This document shows, piece after piece, positions 7,289-15,270 of a stretch of DNA of 26,582 bases (position 1 is the first letter of the stretch; each line of letters begins with the position of its first letter). The DNA comes from DASWIG01 sp965371445. Its GTDB lineage: Bacteria > Acidobacteriota > Thermoanaerobaculia > Multivoradales > J023. Position numbers and translations under genes: made by a program. Location: positions 1-26,582 of the forward strand of contig CBDUYN010000145.1 of assembly GCA_965371445.1 (NCBI GenBank), read 5' to 3'. Under the pieces are notes generated by a model. It was not told where the DNA came from, searched no databases, and saw only the letters and a program-made list of their open reading frames with translations.

Positions 7289-9559
7289 TCAGGGCGCGAC
7301 CAACCTCCACACCTGCGCGACGAGGAAGCAGAGCCCGAACCCCATGAAGAGCGGCAGGAGCGCCGAGACGAGGGTCCATTTGGCGCTACGCGTCTCCTTC
7401 CAGATCGTGTAGATCGTCGTCGAGCACGGGTTGTGGACGAGGCTGAAGAGCATGAGGTTGACCGCCATCAGGAGGTTCCAGCCTCCGGCGCGCAGCAGCT
7501 CGCCCGTCGCCGTCTCGCTTTCCAGCTCGAACATGACCCCCGCACCTTCGCCGGAACCGCTCATCCCCGCCGCCGCGACGGTCAGCATGAGGATCGTCGG
7601 GATGACGATCTCGTTGGCCGGAATGGCGATGACGTAGGCCAGGAGGAGAACGCCGGAGAGCCCGAGCAGGAATCCCGCCGGGTCCAGGAAGCCGATGGCG
7701 TGCTCCGCGACGCTCGTGGAGCCCACCGTGACGTTCGAGATCAGCCAAATCACCGCCCCCGCCGGTACCGCGAAGATCACCGCCCGCCAGAGGACGATCA
7801 GGGTGCGGTCGACAAGAGACCTGTACAGGGTGCTCAAGATCCGCGGCGGACGGTAAGGCGGCAGCTCGAGGCTGAACGTCGAGACCTCCCCGCGGAGGAA
7901 AGTCCGGGAGAGGAAGTAGGACGTTGCAAAGGTCAGAAAGACCCCCAAGAGCGCCACCGACACCACCGCGAGCGCCGAGAGGAGCCCTCCGAGGTAAGCC
8001 GGCACGAGGGAGCCGATGAAGATCGAGGCGATCAGGATTTGGGTCGGCCAGCGGCCGTTACAGAGCGCGAAGTTGTTGGTCAGGATGGCGATCAGCCGCT
8101 CCCGTGGGCTGTCGATGATGCGCGTCGCCACCACCCCGGCGGCGTTGCAGCCCCAGCCCATCGCCATCGTCAGGGCCTGCTTGCCGTGGGCGCCGGCGCG
8201 GCGAAAGGCCTGGTCGAGGTTGAACGCCACCCGCGGCAAGTAGCCGAAGTCCTCCAACAGGGTGAAAAGCGGGAAAAAAATCGCCATCGGCGGCAGCATC
8301 ACGCTGACCACCCAGGCTGTCGCGAGATAGATGCCGTCGATCAGGAGCCCGTCGAGCCACCAGACGAGACCGACGGCCGAGGCGGCGCTCTTGAGGAGCG
8401 GATGCACCGTGTCGATCAGGAGCGTTGCCAGCATCGCCGACGGGACGTTGGCGCCGGCGATCGTCAACCAGAAAACCCCGGTCATAAGCAGCAGCATCAC
8501 CGGAAAACCGAACCGGCGGCTGGTGACGATCCGGTCGATCGCGCGGTCGAGGTCGTAGCGCGGCGCCTCGTCGCTGCGCGTCACGGCGCGGTCGGCGAGG
8601 CGGGCGGCCTCGGTGTAAACGCCTTCCATGAGCGCCTGGTGAAAAGTCGGTCCCACCTGCCAGCGGAGCTGGGACGCCTGCTGGAGGATCTTCTTCGCGG
8701 CGGCGGGCGAAGAGCCCGGCGCCGGCTCGGCTTCGAGCGACGCCGGCCGGTGCAGGTCGCCGAGCTCGCCGCTGGTGAGCGCCTCGGCGATCCTCGCGTC
8801 GCCGTCGAGGAGGCGCAACGCCACCCAACTCGTGTTGGGCAGGTTCGGAATCGTCCCGGCGACCGTCTCGGAGAGGCGGGCGACCGCCCGCTTCAAGACC
8901 GACGGCCGGCCTCCGACCCGCAGGGGCTTCGTCGCCGTCTGCCCGGTGGCCACCTCGTGGACCGCCCGGTTGAGCGCGTCCAGGCCCTCGCCGTAGCGGG
9001 CCGAGGTCGGCACCACCGGCACGCCGAGGTCGCGCGCCAGGCGCCTCTCGTCGACCGTGAGGCCGTGGCGGCGCGCCTCGTCCATCAGGTTCAGGCAGAC
9101 GACGACGCGGTCGGTGATCTCGAGCACCTGGAGGACCAGGTTGAGGTTGCGCTCCAGGCGGTTGGCGTCGACCACGATCACCGTTACGTCGGGCCGGCCG
9201 AAGAGCAGGAAGTCGCGCGCCACCTCCTCGTCGGTCGACGTCGAGAGCAGCGAATACGTCCCCGGCAGGTCGACCAGCTTGTAGCGGCCGCCGCCGTAGA
9301 CGAAGCCGCCCTCGGCGCGCGTCACCGTCTTGCCGGGCCAGTTGCCGGTGTGTTGGCGCAGGCCCGTCAGGGCGTTGAAGACGGTGCTCTTGCCGGTGTT
9401 CGGGTTGCCGGCGAGCGCCACGACGTAGTCCCAGTCGTCCATGTCGACGCCGAGCTTCACGAGGTGGGCCACGTTGTGGGCCGCCGGGCAGGTGGCACAA
9501 GCGGCCGACGGCGGGGCACCGGGCACCGGGGGAGCGGGGGACAAGGTGGCCTGGCTCAT
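7289..9559 (-). CDS. feoB: Ferrous iron transporter FeoB
   Basis: Inner-membrane Fe(II) transporter with an N-terminal cytosolic GTPase. G1 is GNPNTGKST (residues 51-59), the switch I threonine lies in PGKTVTRAEGG, G3 is DLPGTYSL (97-104), G4 is NLMD and the G5-like loop is TSARYGEG. The C-terminal half carries the gated membrane helices (GFPVMLLLMTGVFWLTIAG, MGWGCNAAGVVATRI, ALCNGRWPTQILIAS). A short N-terminal extension contains CATC (21-24), which could bind metal or sense redox state. Length (756) is normal. The ATG overlaps the stop of the upstream regulator/FeoA fusion by 4 nt (ATGA), indicating translational coupling. No separate feoA or feoC is present. Confidence 0.96.
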   Translation of the reverse strand: MSQATLSPAPPVPGAPPSAACATCPAAHNVAHLVKLGVDMDDWDYVVALAGNPNTGKSTVFNALTGLRQHTGNWPGKTVTRAEGGFVYGGGRYKLVDLPGTYSLLSTSTDEEVARDFLLFGRPDVTVIVVDANRLERNLNLVLQVLEITDRVVVCLNLMDEARRHGLTVDERRLARDLGVPVVPTSARYGEGLDALNRAVHEVATGQTATKPLRVGGRPSVLKRAVARLSETVAGTIPNLPNTSWVALRLLDGDARIAEALTSGELGDLHRPASLEAEPAPGSSPAAAKKILQQASQLRWQVGPTFHQALMEGVYTEAARLADRAVTRSDEAPRYDLDRAIDRIVTSRRFGFPVMLLLMTGVFWLTIAGANVPSAMLATLLIDTVHPLLKSAASAVGLVWWLDGLLIDGIYLATAWVVSVMLPPMAIFFPLFTLLEDFGYLPRVAFNLDQAFRRAGAHGKQALTMAMGWGCNAAGVVATRIIDSPRERLIAILTNNFALCNGRWPTQILIASIFIGSLVPAYLGGLLSALAVVSVALLGVFLTFATSYFLSRTFLRGEVSTFSLELPPYRPPRILSTLYRSLVDRTLIVLWRAVIFAVPAGAVIWLISNVTVGSTSVAEHAIGFLDPAGFLLGLSGVLLLAYVIAIPANEIVIPTILMLTVAAAGMSGSGEGAGVMFELESETATGELLRAGGWNLLMAVNLMLFSLVHNPCSTTIYTIWKETRSAKWTLVSALLPLFMGFGLCFLVAQVWRLVAP

Positions 9560-10584
9560 GAGGCGGCTCCCTCGAGACGCTGGACGTGGACGAGGTCGGC
9601 CTGGGTGCGGCGCAGGGCGATCATGGCACCGCGAATCCTGTAGGCTGTCGGATCGCCGCCCGGGCTACGGAGCTCGGCCGACACCACGGTCCCCGGGACG
9701 ATGCCGAGGTCGAGCAGACGCCGGCGCTCGACACCGCGGCAGAGCGCCGAGAGGCCCGTGACCTGGGCCTCCTCGCCCGGATCAAGGCCCGAAAGGCGCT
9801 CGAACACCTCCTCCGGCACCGCCTCGGCGAGAGGCTTCACCGACACGTTCGACGCCACGACCGGCGCCAGCACGTGCTCTTCGGCGCCAGCCTCGAAGCG
9901 GATACGCTGCGGCGTCGCTTCGAGGAGCCGAACCCGCATCCCCACGTAAAGCCCCTCCGCCACCAGCTGGGCATAGACGGCTTCGGGCTCGTCCTCGACG
10001 TGGACGATCTCCGCCACCTTGCCGACTTCCAGCTCGGTCAGGCGCTTCCCCTGGGAAGGCGGGATCTCACCGCTCGGCGTCGGGATCGGATCGCCGTGCG
10101 GATCGAATCGCGGCTCGCCCATGCGGGCCGCGAGCGCCTCGACCTCCTCAGCCGAAAGCGCGTGCTCCTTGTCGTCAGCCTCGGCATGCCACTCCGTGGG
10201 GTCGAGGCCCGTCTCGTCGGAGAGGTAACGTTCCCAGAGCCGGTGGACACGAATGACCCGCAGCGCTTCGCTGCGCCCTTGCGCCGTCAGGCGGTAGCTC
10301 GCTCCCGAGGAGGCGACGAGCTTGAGCGCCTCCAGCCGCGCCAGGAGCTCCGCCGCCCTGTCGCCCGCCAGGCCCAGGGCGCCGGCGAGGCTCATCAGGT
10401 TGCATTCCGTGCCGCGGTACTCGCCGTCGTAGAGGTGCTTCAAAGCGTCCTCGATCTGCACCCTCTCCGAGGAGCGCAGGGCCCGCAAGCCACGCCACAA
10501 AAGGCCGTGGACCGGCCGCAACAGCACATAGACCACGACTCCGACAAAGATCGCGATGGACAGGGCCCAGGCTGGGTGGATCAT
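9556..10584 (-). CDS. Membrane-anchored DtxR-family regulator with two C-terminal FeoA-like domains
   Basis: 342 residues. An N-terminal membrane helix (WALSIAIFVGVVVYVLL) is followed by a winged-helix region (about 40-105). Next is a DtxR/MntR-type metal-binding and dimerisation domain (RVHRLWERYL, WHAEADDKEHALS, FDPHGDPIP), with His and Glu ligands at the expected spacing. Two SH3-like FeoA modules (about 190-265 and 270-338) complete the protein. The start at ATG 10584 is chosen because AGGAGGA lies 6 nt upstream; a longer in-frame start at 10665 would lie inside the promoter. It overlaps feoB by 4 nt. It probably senses Fe(II) or Mn(II) and either represses its own promoter from the membrane or has become the FeoA partner of FeoB. 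Whether the tethered helix-turn-helix still binds DNA is unknown. Confidence 0.85.
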   Translation of the reverse strand: MIHPAWALSIAIFVGVVVYVLLRPVHGLLWRGLRALRSSERVQIEDALKHLYDGEYRGTECNLMSLAGALGLAGDRAAELLARLEALKLVASSGASYRLTAQGRSEALRVIRVHRLWERYLSDETGLDPTEWHAEADDKEHALSAEEVEALAARMGEPRFDPHGDPIPTPSGEIPPSQGKRLTELEVGKVAEIVHVEDEPEAVYAQLVAEGLYVGMRVRLLEATPQRIRFEAGAEEHVLAPVVASNVSVKPLAEAVPEEVFERLSGLDPGEEAQVTGLSALCRGVERRRLLDLGIVPGTVVSAELRSPGGDPTAYRIRGAMIALRRTQADLVHVQRLEGAAS

Positions 10585-10649
10585 CTCTATTCCTCCTGGA
10601 GGCCAGAGCGCCTCCGGTCGCTTACGAGCTTTTTGAGAGCCCAAAATAA

Positions 10650-10678
10650 AATTTAAGTCATTCAAAGTCTCTTGTCAA
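10650..10678 (-). promoter_or_regulatory. Promoter of the regulator-feoB operon with possible metal-regulator operator
   Basis: On the minus strand TTGACA (10678-10673) and TAAATT (10655-10650) are 17 nt apart, within an AT-rich island in an otherwise GC-rich intergenic region. An imperfect dyad (TTTAAGTCATTCAAA on the plus strand, 10652-10666) spans the -10 and spacer and is a plausible binding site for the DtxR-like regulator. The dyad is weak. Confidence 0.5.
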
Positions 10679-10847
10679 GCCCCCGGCCTCGCTTTCTGGC
10701 CGCGGGGGCGCACGGTGCCTGATTCGCTTCCTATAGCCATTTGGCCGCAGTAGGGCTAGACTAGGGGGCCTCGAGTGCAAGGGCATCCGCGGGACGCGCC
10801 GGGGACCGTCCGGCCTTAGATGAGGACCGTTCGAGAAAGGGCCTTCG

Positions 10848-12953
10848 TTGACCTCCCAGAATATGCCGCCGGCTCCCGAGAGCCGGGATGAGATTCTCAC
10901 CGCCGCCGGCCCTCGACGGGCCGCGGTCTACCATCTGGTGCGCGGAATCCTCGATTCGTTCGAGGAGGTCGCCCGCTGGGAAAACCTCTACTACCCGCCG
11001 ACGGAGATCGAGGAGTTCCTCCGCATCCAGCGCAGCCTCCTCTCGGTGATCGACGAGATCCCTTATCGGGTCTGGGCGATGACCATCGAGTTGCTGGAAG
11101 GGGTGGTCCGGGATCTCGTCGACTACCTGCCTTCGGCGAACCTCGACGAAAAGGAGCGCCTCACCCTCACCGCCCTGATGGACGCCGACGCCCTGGCCGT
11201 CGCGCCGCCTGAGGCCCGCGAAAGCGCCCGGCGATGTGTCGAGACTCTACCCCAGGACCTCGTGGCTCCCTCGCTCAAACAGCTGATCCGCTGGCTCCTC
11301 GACCGTCACGTGCCCGACGCGGCGGAGCTCTCCGGAGAGGTCTTCGACGAGGCTCTGGAGTCGCTGCCCGAAGAGGTCTTGAGCCCTGCCGGCCGGGAGC
11401 TTGTCGGCAACCTCCAGTTCTATTTCGACGGCATCCACACCATGACCGCCGGCGACGTCGAGAAGCTCGGCGGGCAGATCCACCTCTTCGAGACGGGCCA
11501 AGCCGGCTCCGCCCAGGACCGGGTCTTCACCTGTGAGATCGCCGCCGACCTCAAGGGCAAGTACAGCAGCGCGATCATGGGTGCCGCGGCCAACCTGGTC
11601 GCCGAGGGGCGTTGGAACGGCGCCGAGGTCGAGCCCATCCTCTTTCCGGAAAAGGCCGAGGAATTCGAGCGCAACGAGCTCCTCGTAGAAACCTTGAACG
11701 AGGTCCTGGAGAGCATCAAGAAAGTCCCCAACGAGGTCAACCTCGTCGACATCGTGGAGACCTGGAACGAAGGCCGGCGCGTCGACCGCTACGCCCTCTC
11801 GCACCTCTACGGCTTCCTCGGCAGCGCCGGCAAGCTGATGAAGGAGTCGAGCCGCCGTGCCCTTTACTCCGGCGACTATCACCAGGTCCAGCTCCGCGAG
11901 TCCCGGCTTTCGGCACGGGTCAACGAGCTCAACATGCTGCACAACAAGACCTGGGAGGTCCTCCAGGAGGACGACGCGTCGATCAGCGAGTGCTACCCCC
12001 AGATGGTCGACAAGACGATTCAGCTGGCCGCCGTCCTCGACGTCGAGCTGCTCAAGAAGCTTGTCGGCGACGAGATGGTCCGGCAGGTCTTGAGCATCGT
12101 CTCGATCGAGGGCGAGAAGCGCCGTACCGGGGAGATCCGCTTCGGCGAGGATCACGAGACCGACTTCTCGGTCCCCGAGACCCTGCCGCTGCGCGAGAAG
12201 GTGCCGCAGCGGCTCAAACCCTTGATCCCGCTACTCCACGACGAGGATCTGCAGACCTTTCTCGAGCTGCTGCTGGGCTCGGTGCTGAAGCGGGCCTCGT
12301 TTGCCGTCAAGCAGCGCCAGGAACAAACCCGGGCGCGGGCCGGGGATCAGGCCCGAGAAGCGGCGGCCGAGGAGGCCCTGATCGAAGTCGAGACCTTGGA
12401 CGGCCTCAACCTGGAGATCCTCCCGGAACCCGAGGTCGAAATCCCGGAGGTGAGTCACGGTCCCTCTCTGCTCGACTCCTCCGGAGCGGCCGCCGCCGCC
12501 GCCGAGGAGGAAGCCCGCCAGGCGACGGCGGAAAAGGTCGAAGTCCTGGAAAAGCTCCAGGGCTTGCTCCACATGCTGCTCTCGGGGGCGAACACGCACC
12601 GCAAGTCTTTCGACCTGGTCCACCGGCTGGTGAGCCAGAAGGGCATGATCCCCCCGGCCATGCTGCGCTCCATGCTGCCCTTCATCGAGGACCTGACCGA
12701 CCGGCTGGTGCCGCAGCTGGCGGCGGTCTCGGCCCAGGGCGCGATTCCCATCACCTACCAGAGCGAGCTGACCCAGTACTGTCGGTCCTTGACTCGCCGC
12801 GACCTGACGCCCGGGGAGATCAAGACCACGCTGGTGGGCCAGATGGAAGGCCTCCTGCGGCTGCTCGCCGACCTCGACGCGGAGACCCAGGAAATGATCG
12901 ACACCTACAGCCAGGGCGGCGGCACGACGGGCTCCGACTTGCTCAACCTCTAG
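10848..12953 (+). CDS. Large acidic, mostly helical protein of unknown function
   Basis: 701 residues, no signal peptide or membrane segment, strongly helical throughout. I recognise no domain. Around residues 545-560 there is an Ala/Glu-rich linker (SSGAAAAAAEEEARQ) that separates a long N-terminal part from a roughly 130-residue C-terminal helical module (LLHMLLSGANTHRKSF... to SDLLNL). The codon pattern matches its neighbours. Its start is TTG 10848, with only a weak GAAAGG 8 nt upstream; ATG 10863 is an alternative. A possible -10 (TAGACT) lies at 10757-10762. Its 3' end overlaps the convergent acyltransferase gene by 11 bp. Size and helicity recall the other unknown protein at 15271-17319. 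A scaffold or regulatory role is possible but unsupported. Confidence 0.75.
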   Translation: MTSQNMPPAPESRDEILTAAGPRRAAVYHLVRGILDSFEEVARWENLYYPPTEIEEFLRIQRSLLSVIDEIPYRVWAMTIELLEGVVRDLVDYLPSANLDEKERLTLTALMDADALAVAPPEARESARRCVETLPQDLVAPSLKQLIRWLLDRHVPDAAELSGEVFDEALESLPEEVLSPAGRELVGNLQFYFDGIHTMTAGDVEKLGGQIHLFETGQAGSAQDRVFTCEIAADLKGKYSSAIMGAAANLVAEGRWNGAEVEPILFPEKAEEFERNELLVETLNEVLESIKKVPNEVNLVDIVETWNEGRRVDRYALSHLYGFLGSAGKLMKESSRRALYSGDYHQVQLRESRLSARVNELNMLHNKTWEVLQEDDASISECYPQMVDKTIQLAAVLDVELLKKLVGDEMVRQVLSIVSIEGEKRRTGEIRFGEDHETDFSVPETLPLREKVPQRLKPLIPLLHDEDLQTFLELLLGSVLKRASFAVKQRQEQTRARAGDQAREAAAEEALIEVETLDGLNLEILPEPEVEIPEVSHGPSLLDSSGAAAAAAEEEARQATAEKVEVLEKLQGLLHMLLSGANTHRKSFDLVHRLVSQKGMIPPAMLRSMLPFIEDLTDRLVPQLAAVSAQGAIPITYQSELTQYCRSLTRRDLTPGEIKTTLVGQMEGLLRLLADLDAETQEMIDTYSQGGGTTGSDLLNL

Positions 12954-14394
12954 CCGCAGCCTCCTCAAGCTCCGCAAAGGACTCCCGGATACAGGAGGTA
13001 AACCGGTCGATGTCGCCTACGAGAGCGCGGCAGGCCGTGGCGCTCATGGCCAGCTTGCCGTTGTAGCTGAAGATCGCCAGGATCAGCCCCAGGCCGTCGA
13101 TGAGCGGGGCGGCACCGAGATGGGCGAGACAGCGGGCGCCGCCGACGTAGAGCGGTACCTGGGGGCCGGGAACGTTGGTGATCACAAGGTTGAAGGCCGG
13201 CTTCACCCGATCCGCCAGGTGCATGCTGCTGTAAAGCCTCGCCCCGAGGCCGGCCAGGGAGAACGGGATGAGCTGGGTCGAGTCGACCAGAGTGCGAGCG
13301 CCGATCGCCCGATGGTAGATCTTCGAGCCCGTCGCGCCGCGGCGGATCGCCAGGAGCCGCTCCACCGGGTCCGCGACGTCGGTCGCGAGCGACACGAGCA
13401 TGGCCGAGACCTGGTTGCCCGCGGTGCCACGCTCCCCGGCGCTACGCACCGAGACGGGTACCATGGCGACGAGCGGCCGCTCCGGGAGCTCGTCCTTTTC
13501 CACAAGATAGCGGCGTAGCGCTCCGGCGCAGATCGCCAGCACCACGTCGTTGACCGTCGCCTCGAAGCGATTCTTGACCTCGCGGACCCGGTCGAGATCG
13601 AGGATGGCGGCGTCCCAGACCCTCTCATGGGTGATCGAGTGGTTGAAACGTGTCCGCGGCGCGCTGAAAAGCACCGGCGGCGCTTCGAAACGTTCGACGC
13701 CCCAGACCTTCCCCGCCTGGACGATTCCCCCCACCGCCTGGCGCAAAAGAGGCGCTACGTCGCGGCGGCTTCGAAGCAGATTGGCGACCGCCCGGCCGGT
13801 CAGCCCCAGACGGCCCGGCATGACGTCCTCGTCGTCCTCGGTTTCCGCAGGCGGTACCAGCCACGGCTCCGATGGCGGCACCCCCGCAGGCGGCACCCCC
13901 GGCGTCAGGTCAAAAAGCGCGCCCATGATCTCCGCACCCGAGAGGCCGTCGATCGCCGCGTGATGAATCCGGCAGATGAGCGCTACCGAGCCCGGCGGTA
14001 CCCCTTCGACCGTGTCGACCCCCTCGACGAAAAGGAGCTTCCACAATGGCCGACGACGGTCGAGGAGCTGGCCGAGCTCCCAGCTGACGAGCGCCCGCAG
14101 CTCCTTCCAGCCACCCGGTTCCGGGAGCTGGGTCCGTTCGAGGTGGGCGTCGAGGTCGAAGTCCTCGTCTGGAACCCAGTAGGGACGTCCCAGGTTGAGA
14201 GGCACCTCGAGCAACCGTTGGCGAAACGTCGGCGAGAGGTGAAGCCGGGAGGCGAGGAAGCTACGGGCCGCAGCGAAGTCGAAGCGTCCTCCTTTTGCCC
14301 CGCCCGCGAGGATCGCGACGCCGGTGACGTGCATGGGAGAGCTCGGCGTTTCGAGCGACAGGAAGGAGGCGTCGAGCCCCGAGAGCTGTTTCAT
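12943..14394 (-). CDS. Wax ester synthase / diacylglycerol acyltransferase (WS/DGAT)
   Basis: Transfers acyl groups from acyl-CoA to diacylglycerol or long-chain alcohols, forming storage lipid at the inner membrane. The family N-terminus is clear (LSGLDASFLSLETPSSPMHV). The catalytic motif HHAAIDG is at residues 144-150. The C-terminal domain has NDVVLAICAGALRRYL and the conserved NVPGPQVPLYVGGARC segment. Length 483 is typical. A small internal direct repeat near 13875-13900 encodes GVPPAGVPP in the loop after the catalytic domain. Its ATG overlaps the stop of the upstream hydrolase by 4 nt (ATGA), so the two are translationally coupled. Its end overlaps the convergent unknown gene by 11 bp. 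Confidence 0.93.
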   Translation of the reverse strand: MKQLSGLDASFLSLETPSSPMHVTGVAILAGGAKGGRFDFAAARSFLASRLHLSPTFRQRLLEVPLNLGRPYWVPDEDFDLDAHLERTQLPEPGGWKELRALVSWELGQLLDRRRPLWKLLFVEGVDTVEGVPPGSVALICRIHHAAIDGLSGAEIMGALFDLTPGVPPAGVPPSEPWLVPPAETEDDEDVMPGRLGLTGRAVANLLRSRRDVAPLLRQAVGGIVQAGKVWGVERFEAPPVLFSAPRTRFNHSITHERVWDAAILDLDRVREVKNRFEATVNDVVLAICAGALRRYLVEKDELPERPLVAMVPVSVRSAGERGTAGNQVSAMLVSLATDVADPVERLLAIRRGATGSKIYHRAIGARTLVDSTQLIPFSLAGLGARLYSSMHLADRVKPAFNLVITNVPGPQVPLYVGGARCLAHLGAAPLIDGLGLILAIFSYNGKLAMSATACRALVGDIDRFTSCIRESFAELEEAAARG

Positions 14395-15203
14395 CCGGCG
14401 GCACAGGTCGCGGGCTCAAGAACCGCGGCACCTTGAAGGCGTGGCCGGCGATAGAAGTGACGGCGCCAGCCGCTGCGCCGGAAGGGCCGCCAGCGCCCTT
14501 CGGGCTGCGCCAGGCGGTCGGCGATGGCGAGGTAGACGAGGGGGTTCCACCCCAGGCCGCAGTGGCTCCCCGCGACCTCGATCGACTCCGAATGGGGACC
14601 GGGCCGCTCGACGCAGCACTGCCAGGCGGTCACACCGTCGGTGCGTGAGTAGATCGCCGTCGACGGCACTGGCGGCGGCTCGCGCATGCGCTCGAGCCGT
14701 TCGGCGTCGATCTCGTCGAGGCGGGTGCCGCTCAAGGTCTCATACAGCTGCCAGCTGTGGTTCGCCCTGGGGGCGCCGCCGAAGGGGCTGCCGAGGGTGA
14801 CGACCGAGCGCACGGCGTGCGGCAGCTCCCGGGCGAGCTCCCGGGCATAGACCCCGCCGAGGCTCCAGCCGACGAGGCTGAGCTTTCCTCCATATACGTT
14901 CCACAGCTCTTCCACCCGCTCGTGCAGCCGTTCTTCCAAGCCCTCTCTCCAGCCGAGGTTCCGGCCCTGCTTCCAGCAGTGGGCCTGATAGCCGAGGTCT
15001 TTCAGGAACTGGCGCAACGGAGCCGTCGAGAGGCCGCTCGCGATGAAACCCGGCAGCACCAGGACGGGATGGCCGTCGCCCCGGGGGGTCACGCGCTCCA
15101 GGACCGGCCGGCTCAGGTAGCCGGCCAGAAGCTCGTAGCCGGCGCGGCCTTCCAATAGGAGCCGCAAAGTCGGCGGGGGAGAAAGAGACAGCATCTGGGA
15201 CAT
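14391..15203 (-). CDS. Alpha/beta hydrolase (lipase/esterase-like) paired with WS/DGAT
   Basis: Alpha/beta-hydrolase fold: strand and oxyanion region HPVLVLPGFIASG, nucleophile elbow GWSLGG (Ser114), acid SRTDGVTAW (Asp189), and histidine GSHCGLGWNP (His214), in the right order and spacing. No signal peptide, so probably cytoplasmic or membrane-peripheral. Hydrolases of this type (SRTDG...GSHCGL) commonly neighbour WS/DGAT genes and probably act on acylglycerols or wax esters; the exact substrate is not visible. It has a strong ribosome site (GGAGGTGA, 8 nt before ATG 15203). It overlaps the downstream acyltransferase start by 4 nt and follows the unknown gene at 15271 with a 67-nt gap. Confidence 0.9.
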   Translation of the reverse strand: MSQMLSLSPPPTLRLLLEGRAGYELLAGYLSRPVLERVTPRGDGHPVLVLPGFIASGLSTAPLRQFLKDLGYQAHCWKQGRNLGWREGLEERLHERVEELWNVYGGKLSLVGWSLGGVYARELARELPHAVRSVVTLGSPFGGAPRANHSWQLYETLSGTRLDEIDAERLERMREPPPVPSTAIYSRTDGVTAWQCCVERPGPHSESIEVAGSHCGLGWNPLVYLAIADRLAQPEGRWRPFRRSGWRRHFYRRPRLQGAAVLEPATCAAG

Positions 15204-15270
15204 CTTGAGCTCACCTCCGAACGCTTCGTTGGGGCAGCACGGCCGCCGGGATGGGGCCTTGGCCCGTGCT

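Noticed and set aside
7196..9643. 815-residue plus-strand frame opposite feoB
   Set aside because: An antisense shadow of feoB: Arg/Asp/Glu/His/Gln-rich composition from GC-rich codons, no domain, and feoB itself is certain.
10680..10708. GC-rich hairpin near the regulator promoter as terminator or riboswitch
   Set aside because: It lies upstream of the -35 of the minus-strand promoter, lacks a T tract, and is too short for a known riboswitch.
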